A stretch of DNA of 64,000 nucleotides, from the NCBI GenBank assembly GCA_012184525.1, contig WOFQ01000069.1, forward strand, positions 62,001-126,000, in the 5' to 3' direction. The stretch comes from Xenoacremonium recifei (taxonomy: Eukaryota; Ascomycota; Sordariomycetes; Hypocreales; Nectriaceae). The stretch's first letter is position 1. Every line of letters begins with the position of its first letter. Below are positions 47,014 through 59,128 of this stretch, one piece after another. A program made the position numbers and the translations under genes. The notes below the pieces were generated by a model that saw nothing but the letters and a program-made list of their open reading frames with translations, was not told the origin of the DNA and made no database searches.

Positions 47014-49089
47014 TTAGCTAGTGGAATCCTCTTTGCTGTCCAATTTGCTGTTAGAAGCTGCCGAATCCTTGACTTCAACACTTTCCACGACCGGATTTCT
47101 TCCGAGCATATGATGCTGAATTCAAACATTAGTTGCTATTTTCCACATTGGGTCCACGAGATGTGCACTGTTGTATGTACCTGAATGTTGATCTTTGGTC
47201 CTTTGAACCATTTGTGTGCATCGATGATGAACCAAAGAATAAAACACAACATTGGACCAAACTTGATTTCAGTTAGTGAGTTTCTTCAATTTTGAATCCA
47301 GGGGAGCTTACAAAGACTACGCATGTCCAGTTCATGCCATCGGCTGTTAGGTCGCTGCCACTATACGCGGGGAAACAGAAGATAGGCGTCATCACCAGGG
47401 CAAAAGAAACAGAGACAATGCCAATGGGGACGCTCAACTTTCCGAGGTTCCAGGGACCGGGGCGGAAGTTTTTGCCCACGAAAACGAGCTTGATAAACAC
47501 AGGAAGGACGAATGCGATGTATGCGCCGACAGCTCCGATGGAGAAGATGGCAGTGATGCTCGCATCGCCTCCAAACAGAAGCAACATGCAGAGGACGCCG
47601 ATCAGAGTATTGAACCAAACAGCATTGACAGGAGTCAAGGTGTATGGGTTAACTTGCTTCAATATGGGGCTTAGAAACCCGTAACAGTCGTCTCGGGCAT
47701 ATGCGAAGCACACTCGACTAGCGCTGACCATACAGCCTTGGCCCATACAGAAAGCGCAGATAATAGTTAGAACCAGTATAGCCACAGCTGTGTTCTCGGG
47801 AAGAATTTGAAGGAGATAGGCTGCCCAGGGTTGGCCCTGGTGTGGAAGTTAGCCAACATTCCGACAGAAACCAGAATTGAGTGTTGGGCAACGTACCAGG
47901 TCACTTTCAAAGATAGCTTCGACATCTTGGATGGTGTATGAGATGAGAGCGTTCAAAATAAAACCTAGAACAGACCCAGAGGCTGCGGTCATCACGATTG
48001 AGCGGGGTGTGGCAACCGATGCATTGGCGCATTCCTCTGCCAAGTGGAAAGACGAATCTATCGACCATCAGGAATTAGAAAAGTCACGAGTACTATGGTC
48101 TCTGATTCGATGAGGGGACTCACCGTAACCGGACATAGTCCATGCAATAGCTAGGAAGGACATCAACATCGAGACACCATCAGGCCAATCTGTTAAGTTC
48201 TCGATACCCCAAGCAAAGCTGTTAGGCTGGAACTTTGGCGAGGCTGTTGTGGCAGCTGGAATGACAATGATAGTGATAAAGAGAGAGATAATGTTGAAAG
48301 TGGTTCCGATCGAGTTGAAATTGGCAATCCAGCGTGTCGGCATACTGCTGAGCATTGACTGGATGATCATGAGGAACACCGTGAGGAGAAAGGTCTGCCA
48401 GTCAGTTGGGACATAGCTCGGGTTCTTGATAGAAGCAACGGCAAGAATCATTCCAGCTAGAGCTTGCATTAGTACTCTATGATGCATTTGAATAAGTGAT
48501 GTGATTACGATGTTGCACATACCGCATCCGTAACTGACACTAGGGGCACCAGTCACTTGCACAAGCCAGTTCGCCCATCCTGTAATCCAAGCCGCAAGCG
48601 GGCCATACTTTGGACCAGCCAAAACTGTGGCTGCATAGTACAGACCTCCAGACGTCGGCATGCTGGATGCCAGCTCTGCCATGGACATGGCCACCTAGGA
48701 TTCTTAGTGCCCATGGCATGAAAGAATAAACTCGAGGGGTTTCTTACGCAAAGAATGAATATAACGGAGACAATCCATCCCCAAGTATTAGCCGCAGGCC
48801 CAGCTGGCATCCCATGTCAGCGACGAGTCTATTCATTAATCCGCGATCACGTACCATAACCGAGGCCGTACCACATCGTTGTTCCAATACTAGGGAGGAG
48901 ACCCATGACGGAAAAGCTCACGGCGAATGTAGTCCAGGCAGAAAACTCGCGTTTGAACTCTTGTTTGTAACCAAGAGCAGCCAGAGCCGCTTCATCAGCA
49001 GACATTTCCTCCATATGATCCGGTACGTCTCCGGAGATGAGCACGCTGGTCACCGCCGGCGGTGCCTGAGACTCTTCGTCGTGAGCCAT
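47014..49089 (-). CDS. amino-acid/choline-type permease, APC superfamily (GABA/choline transporter branch)
   Basis: Eight exons, 49089-48855, 48803-48748, 48694-48523, 48462-48124, 48057-47897, 47836-47312, 47261-47181 and 47115-47014, give 556 residues. The acidic N-terminus is followed by ALGYKQEFKREFSAWTTFAVSFSVMG, AMSMAELASSMPTSGGLYYAA, SGYDSSFHLAEECANAS and the late KWFKGPKINI motif, the usual signature series of the UGA4/HNM1-like fungal permeases, with about 12 helices. It is a plasma-membrane importer of small nitrogen compounds; the solute is not determined. The intron 48522-48463 is 60 bp with no in-frame stop, so retention would add 20 residues. The two small 3' exons were found by matching the family's C-terminal end. 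Confidence 0.9.
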
Positions 49090-51055
49090 GGTGATACCAA
49101 GATCTGCCTTCAGGCGACAGGGGTGAATGCAGATGAAAAGAGTCGGTTACGCTGTTTGGCAACAGGTTCAAAAGAAAATCCAAACCCTTTGCGCTGGCGG
49201 GAGCGGGGTAAAAGGAAGGGTTGGGTTGCAGCGTTGTGATCCGTGAGAGGACGAAGGGTCTCACAAATAAAGCCTGCAAGATGAAATGCACCGGCGCGGC
49301 AGGTGACAGGCAATTGGATTCTCCGACCGGCCGAGCAATACGCAAATGGCTTGGTCTCTCTTTTGCCTGCTAGCTGACCCTGATATTAAAGGTTGCTCTC
49401 CCCTCTTGGGAAATGCCAGGTCGCTGGCGTTCCGTACATTTGCAGGTTCCGGCCTCTATATCGATCCTTTCCGGGGTACGGACAGCTACGTAGTGCTTGC
49501 ATTCCGGTCAAACCATGCTGCCCCCTTTGCGGTTCGATGAGGTGAAGATAAGCAGCTAAGGGAGATACGCAGCGTTATCCCCAGCCCACGCTTATCTCCT
49601 CAGCCTATTGCAGCCCGACCTTTCATAATGCCCACGCACCCGGAGCTAGCGAGTTGGCGGCGAGCTAGCCTCCATAGGTAAGAAAAACGGCCACTTCTCT
49701 CATCCTTATCTCGGTTCACCCTCCCTATCAGGCGTGGGGAGGGGCGGAACTGGGCATTGGACGCAGCCTTGTTTGTGATGGGGCGACAATAACACCAGGG
49801 CGGAGACATTTCCGCGGCTCCAAGATAAAGTCAACTCCAGTTTCTTTTTCATCTGTCATTATATAAAGATAAGAGATAAAGGCCCCCAAAGCCCAGAGGG
49901 ACTACTCCGTACTCCGTACCATATGTCAAGGTCGGTGGAGAAAAATGAGAACAGCTGAGGCTCACTAGGAACCCCTCGGGCGAGACGGAAGGGGTCTAAG
50001 TACACCTTAGCTAAGAAAGGAAGGTCGGGGACAGACCGGCCACGCATTGTCATCCCAGCCTGAACAATATGTCAAGGCTGAAAACAACCGCAACGTTTCC
50101 TCATGCATGGTGCACGTCTAGTTACTTAACCTGAGTGAGACAGAAAGCTTTGGTCGGTCTCTGCGACTCCAGCTACGCTCGATCCCCTCGTCCTCGCCAG
50201 AGCGACCTGACTGGGAAGCGTGACGTCCTCTGTGTCTCAAGACGGAATTGATCAGAGGTTCTGCTTCGACAAAGAACGTTAGCATCAAGAAGACATTTTT
50301 CTAGTACGATGCCCTTTGGCTCTATCGCATTACACGGTTCAGGCGTGAGGTAAATATGACGATAATAATCTCGTCGCCTAGAAAGTAAAATACTTCCATA
50401 GCCCACATCATATGATCTGAAATGCTTCAATTTGCTTCTTAGGAGGACACAGTAACTGCACCTCATAATACCCAGCGGCTGGTCTTCATTATCTTAAGCG
50501 AAGAATCTGATTGCTACTGATGATCATGGCTCATTGACGAAATGAAATACACATGTTTTCTTTTCTTCGATTCTTACTCTTCAGCATGCCTTTTGCTTGG
50601 GCATCATAAAATTTATATGGTTCCAGGCCCTCCTGACTCTTCTCCTTTGGTGCAGCGTTTGAACAGCAGCGATAGATGGACAACTATATGGTGCTACATA
50701 TGAAGGAATCTATAATCTCCACTGGGGTTGGACTGAACATACAACTAGGGTAAGATATTCCCTGTAAAGCATTTCGCTCCCTAAAGGCAATGAATAACAC
50801 GAGCGAGGTCGTCCTGGACTTTACATAAACCTGCTAAGTCCAAGACGACGGGTTCTGCGAAGAGACTATCGAGATCGAGATTAGGGTCTAATATCGAAGA
50901 AAGACGTCACCTAAACATGAAAATCAAGAGTCTCAATAAGGTTTATCAGGATATTCAAGGTATCATCTAAATGAGACCACTATTACGTAGCGCCATGCTC
51001 TAATCTTCCTATACCATATCCTAGCCAAGGTCCATCCGCTTCCATATTCATGATT
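49090..51055. other. intergenic, nearly 2 kb, upstream of permease and downstream of GST
   Basis: No gene supported. The half next to the permease is pyrimidine/GC-rich and may contain its promoter and leader. A 14-bp imperfect hairpin is at 50808-50849. Confidence 0.5.
50808..50849. repeat. imperfect hairpin, 14-bp arms
   Basis: Arms GTCGTCCTGGACTT and AAGTCCAAGACGAC (13 of 14 paired) around a 14-base loop. May be a decayed transposon end or an RNA structure; nothing nearby decides. Confidence 0.6.
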
Positions 51056-51942
51056 TTAGGCTGAAGAGCTACGCTGATCCAGATAGCCCTTCAAGTTGGG
51101 GAGTGCATGGATTGCCTCTCTAAGCTTGATTAAAGGTTCCGGGATTGAAGACTTTAAACGTGGTGTCAATCAATGAAGAAACATCCTTAGAAGGGCAAGA
51201 ATAATATGAGCCACTTACTGGGGCAGTTCCAATCATGGTATCATTGTCAAGGACTTGGAAAACAGCAAAGTCGGCGTAGGCTGGCTTATTGCCTAACAAA
51301 AATGGCCCAGCAGGAAGTTCGGAGTAGAATTTAGCGAACAACTCATAGTAGTGCGGCACAATTTTCTCCTTGTACTCCTTTGAAGGAGCTCCGATATTTG
51401 GAACCCAGGCTGCCTGTAATTACACTCGTGTCAAACGCCTCGTGATTTGGTGTTGAGACATGATGGGGGATGATAGGGTGAGCTTACTCTCCAGTCGATG
51501 TACAGATCTGACACGGCATCGACTAGATACTTCTCGTAGTTTGTCTCTCCATCATACGCGTTAGCCCTCCTGGATAAATATCGCAGGATTGCCACATGCT
51601 ATTTTGAGATATGCTGGTCAGTCACAGCTTCGGATTTGGTAATTGTTGGAGTCAGGAACTTGGCACTGACTTGGGAAAGTTTGTATCCGTCAATTTCCAG
51701 AACAGGGAGGCTCTGTGTCACGCTAATTCCAAGCTCTTTATTGAGCGGTCTCCAAGTTTCGTCGTAAGCATATCGCTTATCCTCGAATTCAATACCAAGT
51801 TCTCTCAAAAAGAGCCTAGTAGAGTAGAGACAAGGTTATCCAGTATGTTTAATATGACTTAGGTTTACGATGCTCACCTGACAATCTCTCCACGACCGAG
51901 ACTTCCGAGATCGAAATAATGAAGAACGACCCGGTTTGCCAT
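51056..51942 (-). CDS. glutathione S-transferase
   Basis: Five exons, 51942-51878, 51815-51671, 51598-51488, 51413-51219 and 51151-51056, give 203 residues, a standard GST length. The thioredoxin-like domain has VVLHYFDLGSLGRGEIVRL (candidate catalytic Tyr at the first strand end), then LPVLEIDGYKLSQHVAILRYLSRR with the cis-Pro and the glutathione-binding Gln-(S/H) pair. The helical domain shows LYIDWR, GPFLLGNKPAYADFAVFQVLD and LPNLKGYLDQR. It conjugates glutathione to electrophiles or acts as a peroxidase/isomerase in the cytosol. Ser after Gln in the usual SxAIL motif is His here. The last exon was chosen because it restores the family's C-terminal helix. Confidence 0.92.
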
Positions 51943-53595
51943 TTTGTCTTGTTTTATTTGACGTCGTGAAGGAAAATTGGCGACAGGTTGCTTCGGCTTT
52001 CAGACTTAGATACTGATCGGATATTGGTGCGATACCGTGGGTAGCGAATGACCTTTATACCAGAAATGAAGCCGTTCCTTCCGAACATAAGTTTATCATC
52101 AATTTGTAAAAGCAACTTCGAAAAAGTCATATCCTTTCATCCGTAATAGCCCATCTGTCCAAAAGAATTGCAAACCAAGAAGCCTGTTCCCCGCACGCCC
52201 TTCGCTGAACAGAATAGTCTAACTGGATCGGGCAATCTTGATTACATGTTCTTATGCGGAGCTGACTGCGGCTCCGGCGGCGTAACGGCGGCACCGCAGC
52301 GGCAGTAATGCCGAACCATAGGGAAGGCCTTGTATTGTGTCCTTGGTCCCAATACATCATATGGCGCAAGGAACATTTGAAAGTACATAGTCATAAGTTT
52401 CGAGCACTATCACAACTTCTCGGGGAGGACTTGAATCTTTGTGCTATAATACATGATCCCCAAACCCTCTTCACACCAACTATTTCTACGCGTCCTAGCA
52501 ATATGAGCTTTCTGGCGAAATCCAGCTTTATATATGCGTGGGCCGCAGAACTAACCTACAACGCGCTGGTGCATTGACAGATTGTGAAGCTTATAGCTCT
52601 AGCTTCCGTTACTTTTAGAATTCTCGTTGCGATCTTGAAACTCTTAGCGTCATGGATCACTCTTATCCGCAACATCCTCAATATACCCTTCCCTCGTCGA
52701 TGTTTGGGTGGCTATGATGGCTTGTAGTCACAAATTCTTCTATGTCTCCGGGCCTCATCGTGATTCCACGCTCGGATCCGCGTCCAATCTCTTGGTTCCA
52801 TCCTACCTAACATGACTTTGTAGACAAGATCAAATACCAGGGTAAGTAGTACTAGCATGGATGGACATTTCAGCCACGCATGGGTGGTGCGGATCCGCAA
52901 CGCTCACTATTGCATCTGTCTCTGGATGATAGGCGACTTGTCCACCACTTAACAGAGTCAGGCGTACCTAAGCACCCTACACAAAACGCGTGGAATACAT
53001 TTCTGGAGAGGCGACGTTGAGAGAGAATCTGGTTCGAGAGAAACTCGTAGTAGAACATTCTCTAAAACCAAAACCACCTTAACGGCAAAATCTATGCGAA
53101 GCCACCATGTCTTAATGTGCTAAACTCTAAGTTTTGCTTTCCGGAGTAGATCCCGTTCTTCAACCGGGGCAATTCCCTACCCTGCACCTGAAACCCGGCC
53201 ACCTACGGGTTGCGGCTCCGGCTATGCTTGCTAACGGTACTTGCTCAATAAATAATCCTTATGTACGATCAGCAACCATCTTCTCACGCCGAGACGGAGC
53301 TAGACGACGACCCATAGAGATAATGAAAATTCTCAGGAGTATTTTAGCGGACAAACAATTCCTCGCTACCGTTATTAGCCGAAGCCGGTGTCTCCTTCCC
53401 CGCCCAAATCTGCACTCCGCATTCAGCCCACCGAGACGCTATCTCTACCCCAGAAAAATTCAACCCCGCCTCTGGGGAAAACGTTTACCAGGGGAAGGCA
53501 ATTGAACGCCTACCGTCTTGGGAAATCTAAGAATCTGTCATGCATCTGCTTTATCTACATTAACATCTTGAATATCATATAGTCAAGTTTAGGTT
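51943..53595. other. intergenic, 1.65 kb
   Basis: No gene supported. Minus-strand frames at 52900-52712 and 53058-52870 abut but show no motif and could not be joined sensibly. Confidence 0.5.
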
Positions 53596-54813
53596 ATGGA
53601 TGAAACCCCCGAAAGTACTTTCACTACCCTTCAGGCTAGGGCAGTCGCGAAACTAGATCGTAAGAGAGCCACCGATCGACGAGCGCAGCGAGCTGCACGC
53701 CAGCGACGGCAAAACTACACTGATTCCCTGCTTCATCAGATTGAAACCCTATCAGGTCTCCCGCATGACCAGGTTCACGATTTTTTCCAAGCCAACGATC
53801 GCTTGAGGACTGAGATACAAGAGCTCCGGATGCGACTTGCTACGGAAGCTAGGGGTAGATCACAAGACGATGAGGAAACTGGCAGTCCCAGTGCTTCGCC
53901 TTGCTGGCCTGGGCTCAGCGGAAGCGGTGAGTGAGTCGGATGATCACTGGATTAAGCTGACGGCCACAAGATCGAGGGCCTCATGACTTCTTGATTGTTC
54001 AGGATATCCACCAGAGAGATGCTCTGATAGCGTTACAGCCTTACAGCACGCCCAAGTCGCAGCTCGAGCTGTTTCAATGCTTGCCCAATAATATACTGCC
54101 AACATGTCTTCCCGATCAAATTATGGCGAACTTTGTTCTTGAAACAAAACGCGATGGGAAAACTGCCATAGAATGCCCAACTTGCCCTGATATATGGCTG
54201 CTGTGTCGACCTCGGCCTCCCGAAATAAAGAGATGTCCGTCTGTGGTGTTGATAGACCTTCTGGGGACATTTCCAGACATCGTAAATCTTGCACAACAGA
54301 CCGCGTCGTTCATATTCATGTATAAGCTGCTGCATGCGCGTTTACCTACCCCGTTGAAGACATGTGCTTCACTGTTAACAATTTCCAGTGGGAATGCCAC
54401 CCGACGGTGGAAAACTTCAACAAGATACCCGAGTGGCTACGACCAATTCCAATTCAGCTCCGGGTACCTCACCCAGCTTGGATGGATCGGATTCCATGGT
54501 ATGCGAGCCCCTCCGAGCTACAAAAGATTGACTAATAGCGTTCATTCACAGGCCAGCCATGAGGTCATACCTTATCAGTCAACAAGAAATCTTCAGTTAC
54601 GAGAAGTTCTCAAATCTGTACAGCGCGTCTCTATCAATATCATGGCCTTATCCTGCGGAAGATATACTTATTTCATGTTCCTCTGATTCATGTTGTTCTC
54701 AGATAAGGATTAACCCAGTTTTCGAGCATCACGTTATGGATCTCCAGGTTTGGAGCTTGAAAGACTCATTTCTCAACGAATTTCCTGTATTGAAAGATAC
54801 CTTGAACGTTTAA
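53596..54813 (+). CDS. bZIP transcription factor with DUF3425-like domain
   Basis: Four exons, 53596-53926, 53971-54335, 54389-54498 and 54552-54813, give 355 residues. The basic region is KRATDRRAQRAARQRRQNY, followed by a leucine-rich helix to about residue 90 that can dimerise. The C-terminal part matches DUF3425 proteins: LPTCLPDQIMANFVL, the WECHPTVENFNKIPEWLRP block, VPHPAWMDRIPWPAMRSYLI and NPVFEHHVMDLQVW. The intron 54336-54388 must start with GC instead of GT to keep the HPTVENFNKIPEWLRP block in frame. It stands beside an SDR, a flavin monooxygenase and an MFS pump and is a good candidate for their regulator. Confidence 0.82.
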
Positions 54814-54890
54814 GGGCGTTGGATTTCATTGTCGACTAGGTTATTGCAACTACCTGCTTGAGAACGTATTTGTTCAAGGAGATTGATCTA

Positions 54891-55884
54891 TCAGAAACTA
54901 CAGGAGAACAGATTTCGCCAGCCCTTATCTGACACCGGAGGCATCCCTAGAGGACCTCCCAACATTTGCTCCCTGATGGAGCTATATACCTCTTCTATTT
55001 CTCTGAATCTTCCCCCGAATACCAATATGGCCTTTCCGTGTATGTCCTGAGATAAAAGATATGCGGCAGCGATAGCAGGCTGGACGGGGTCTTGGTTTTC
55101 AAATAGATATCCTTCCGATGTCTGTGAACTTCTACGGGGCGCGAAAGAGTCCACCAAATTTGTCAACACTGGGCCTGGTGCCACTGAGTTGAGACAGATT
55201 CCGAAGTGCTCATATAGGTCCAGGCTTGCAGACCGCAATATCCCAACAACCCCATGCTTATTTTTGTTAGTGAAAACACCGCAGCTTCTAGGGACAAGTT
55301 TCTACCTTTGATGAAACATATATAGGGATACCAGGAGTTTCATATCCCGACATTGAGGTAGTCATAACTATTCTTCCAGGGACATTCAACTTCCTGAACC
55401 AATGCACCGCAAGCTTAACAGTGTTCAAAACACCTTTGAGACTTCCGGGAGAAATTATGTCAGCAACAGAGGAATCTGGGACCAGAACAACTTTTTGATC
55501 GTACTTAACATCAATTGCAGTATACTCCATAGCTTTAAGCCTGCCATGTTCGAAATGATCCTCAAAGAGATGCTCCATTTCGCCTACGCCTGCATTTGCA
55601 AACACGTAGTCAAGCCTGCCAAACCTTTCAATACAGGAGTCGAAGCTTGCTACCATGGATGACCAGGAGGTCACATCGGTTTGTACAAAAGCTACGTTTG
55701 AAGGAAGGCTTCTTAATAACTCAGGTGCTGGTAGTTTGTAATCGGCTATTACAACTCCTTTCGCTTCGCGCTGTGCAAAAAGGCGTGCACAAGCTAGACC
55801 AATGCCAGAGCCGCCACCTGTTGTCATAAGAGTAGGGCCTCTTCGGAGGAAAGTTGTTTCGCCAACCTGTAATGTATATGACAT
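54891..55884 (-). CDS. short-chain dehydrogenase/reductase
   Basis: Two exons, 55884-55306 and 55256-54891, give 314 residues. The cofactor motif is TGGGSGIG followed by an acidic residue after strand 2 (VIADY), which favours NAD+. NAG is present in FANAGVGE, the active-site Ser in MTTSMSGY, and the catalytic pair in YVSSK at the exon junction. The C-terminal half keeps SVAPGPVLTNL. It resembles 15-hydroxyprostaglandin-dehydrogenase-like fungal SDRs that oxidise secondary alcohols. It is divergent from the Baeyer-Villiger-type monooxygenase, so alcohol to ketone to ester is a sensible two-step proposal. An insertion around KYDQKVVLVPDSSVADIIS is longer than usual. Confidence 0.9.
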
Positions 55885-56438
55885 TTCCTGTAACTAAAGG
55901 AAGGTCCTCTTGTTTCAGCGGCAGGAGAGATCCAATTTGTGACATTTCGCTTATTTTGCTGGGTCCGGTATGCTTGTCGCCAAGTATATGATCTAGGTGG
56001 TGAAGATGTTCTCCTTGTTTTCTAACGGCTGTGAACTTAGTCTCTGGCTCGCACATCTTGCCCATGATATGTACTCCAATCCTGGCACCATATGGGTCTC
56101 GGATAACTAAAGCCGTGAGTGACTGGCTTGGGCATGGCAGACGCAGCTTCAGTAACGAGTCAGCCTGAATCAGCTACCAACCCTGACCCGCTTGGGTTTA
56201 GTCAGAGTCATCCTCGGCATCCTGCCCAGATTGAGCCTTGCTGATTCATGAGGGAACCATTGCAAATTGATCGGTACTCTGTGCTCCGGGACGTAAACAT
56301 AAGTGTTAGAGTAGTCCTGAGGCGACATGAGGGTTGATCCATAAATGGGACAAGACGCCGTCATTGCCTATCTTGAGAAAGATAGATGGAGATTTTAGAT
56401 CCATAATCCGGCCCCCTTCCACCTCTGTAACACTCACC
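55885..56438. promoter_or_regulatory. divergent promoter, SDR (-) and monooxygenase (+)
   Basis: A 554-bp spacer expected to drive both genes. No coding segment is supported; the frame before ATG 56439 is not needed by the family. Confidence 0.5.
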
Positions 56439-58730
56439 ATGGGCTCTATTACCAAGTTTAGCGACGACGATTATGTTGTCTGCGATCGAGTCCACTCGGA
56501 TCCGGATCGAATCCGTGTCATTTGCGTGGGAGCGGGCGCTTCAGGTCTATGCCTTGCGTATAAAATGAAGCTTCATCTACAAAATTATGAATTGATTTGC
56601 TATGAGAAGTAAATCCTCGTTCTTATATAAAAGATACTGGTAGGAATACTGATTATCGTATGCTTCATAGAAATGAATGCGCTGGCGGGTACGTTCATTT
56701 GTTCCTCCCCCAAGACAGTTAGAGATCTGACTTTGTATGAAGTGTTTGGCATGAAAACCGCTATCCAGGCGTGAGTAGATTCATATCTCACCAAGGCTAT
56801 TTGCCGAGCTCACTTAATTATTTAGTGTGCTTGCGACATCCCAGCTCATGTTTATACTTACTCATTCGAGCCGAATCCGTCGTGGTCGACATTTTATGCC
56901 TAGTAGGTGCACTGTACTGAAATCGGGCTTGCTCTCACTCACTGGTTTGTAAAGTGCCCCAGAAATAAAGCAGTACTTCTTGAATTTCCAAGCAAAGTAC
57001 GAACTGGAACCTTACATCAAGTTCAATTCACGCGTTGTCTCGGCCAATTGGGACGAAAGTGAGGCCAAATACTATCTACAAATTGAGACACCAGAAGGAT
57101 CAAAGACAGACTGGTGTAATGTTTTGATCAACGGATGTGGTGTTCTTAATGATTGGAAATGTGAGACTTTTTTTGGGGTTAACTTAGAAAAGATTCATAG
57201 GCTCAGAGTTATTATAGGGCCAAATATTCCTGGTCTGCACAGTTTCGAGGGCACTCTCCTCCACAGTGCGCACTGGGACGAATCAGCGGTCTACAGAGGG
57301 AAGCGAGTTGCCGTGATCGGGACAGGATCATCTGGGATCCAGGTCAGTCCAGTCTTCTCTCCTCATCCCACCCTTGATGGTAGTTCTTACATCCCACTGG
57401 CAGATTGTGGCAAACATCCAGCCGGAGGTAAAGCACTTAGTTTCTTTCATGCGGTCGCCTACTTGGATCTCCCCCGCTGTCGCTGAGGATGTTAAATCTG
57501 GTCTTTCTCAAGCAGCCGAATCTGAAAAGACCGTCGGTGTGAAGAGCTCCTTGGTAGCAATGCAGCATCACTTCAGCAGGGACGAAATCCAAAGTTTTAA
57601 GGATGATCCTAACTACCACCTTGAGTTCCGCAGAAAGATGGAGAGCGTGATGAACAACTCTACCGACGTGTTCATAGAGGGTTCTGATATGAACAATGCA
57701 GCGCGTAAGCTGATGAAGGCTGAGATGGAGAAACGACTTGGCCCCGGGAATGAAGAGTTGAAAGAGAAATTGATCCCGAAATGGGCTCCAGGTAAGATGC
57801 ATAGTCTTTCAGGTGGCTTGGCGTAGTTTTATAACAAATGGAATAGGATGCCGACGCCTAACACCAGGCGATGGCTACTTGGAGGCTCTCGTGAAGCCCA
57901 ACGTCACAAAGGTGTTTAACGAGATTGATCACATCACCCCTAAGGGGCCGGTGACGGAGGATGGGACTTTGTATGAAGTGGACGTGTTGATTTGCGCTAC
58001 AGGATTCAATGTCGGGTTCACCCCATCTTTCAAATTGCAAGGTGTAGACGATAGACTGATTCAAGATGAATGGGCCAAGGAGCCTCTATGCTATCTCGGC
58101 CTTGCTGCACCGCATTTTCCGAATTATTTCACCATCCTTGGTCCGCGTGGCCCATGGGGAAACGGACCTCTCCTGCCCTCGGTATGCCATACAATGCAAG
58201 TGGAAGAGAGCCCAAATTGACGACGAAACAGATCGAGACACTTTGTGACTATTTCATCGAGGTAATCCAGAAGATGCAAATGGAACAAATAAAGGCCATT
58301 GAGGTTCGTGAAGAACCTACCAGATCTTTTAACGAACATGTCGACAAATGGATGGCCAAGTCTGTCTGGATGGCTCAATGTCGCTCATGGTACAAAATGG
58401 GTACTGTTGACGGGAAAGCTTGGCTTTGGCCTGGTGGAGTAAGTTCAAAACTTGCTTCCCCGAGTTTATCCCCCATTCCTGATCAGGTGTACTCTAGACA
58501 CTTTCTTACCTGAAGACGATCAAACACCCTCGCTACGAAGACTATTCTATTAGATATAAGAACCGCAACATATGGACATTGTAGGCAACTAAAATCGGGG
58601 CAGGTAATGATAATTGCTAATCAGCTTCGCCTCTAGCCTCGGAAATGGCAAGATTGCGGCAGAGGCTCTGAATATATCTGAACAGCTAGCTCCGTACATC
58701 CGAAGTTCAGATACCCATTGGACGATCTGA
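56439..58730 (+). CDS. flavin monooxygenase, Baeyer-Villiger type
   Basis: Eleven exons, 56439-56608, 56671-56688, 56743-56770, 56826-56902, 56955-57160, 57218-57342, 57404-57791, 57847-58181, 58232-58438, 58498-58580 and 58637-58730, give 576 residues. The FAD-binding motif is VGAGASGL near residue 31, followed by GGVWHENRYPGCACDIPAHVY. The class B fingerprint F-x-G-x3-H-x3-W is seen as FEGTLLHSAHW, and the NADPH motif is VIGTGSSGIQ. The end WTFLGNGKIAAEAL matches the family. Such enzymes insert oxygen next to a ketone (ester or lactone) using NADPH and O2. Exons 2 and 3 are only 18 and 28 bp but restore the GG-W-ENRYPG motif exactly. Divergent from the SDR. Confidence 0.92.
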
Positions 58731-59128
58731 AGAGTTGCTCCGTGTTATCTCAGGTAACAATTTAACGGAAACCAATCCTCCTAAAAGAAAACCACGAAAC
58801 ATGGGTTGGACTATTGGTCTCCTTGTATCAATGTACATGGAGAATAAATCGTACATATATCAACACATGAGGTTGATGACATCCCTCTATGTATTTAGTT
58901 TCAACTATAAACTTTCCGTTCTGTGAAAGGCATCTAGACTTTAGGAGCACTGACACTAGAAGGACAATGCATCTGATTGCGGCAACCGGCATCATAATAT
59001 GTGGTGTGGAAGTGCCCCTCCTCAGTTATTTGACTGTATCACGTACGAACTTCCGAAACATTAGGGTCGGGGTGGCTCGTCAAATTCTTGCACCACTTTA
59101 TTAGAATCCTATCATTTGGCAATCAGCA
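58731..59128. other. intergenic between monooxygenase and reductase relic
   Basis: About 400 bp, nothing recognised. Confidence 0.6.

Noticed and set aside
52712..53058. Two adjacent minus-strand frames
   Set aside because: No plausible intron joins them and no motif is visible.
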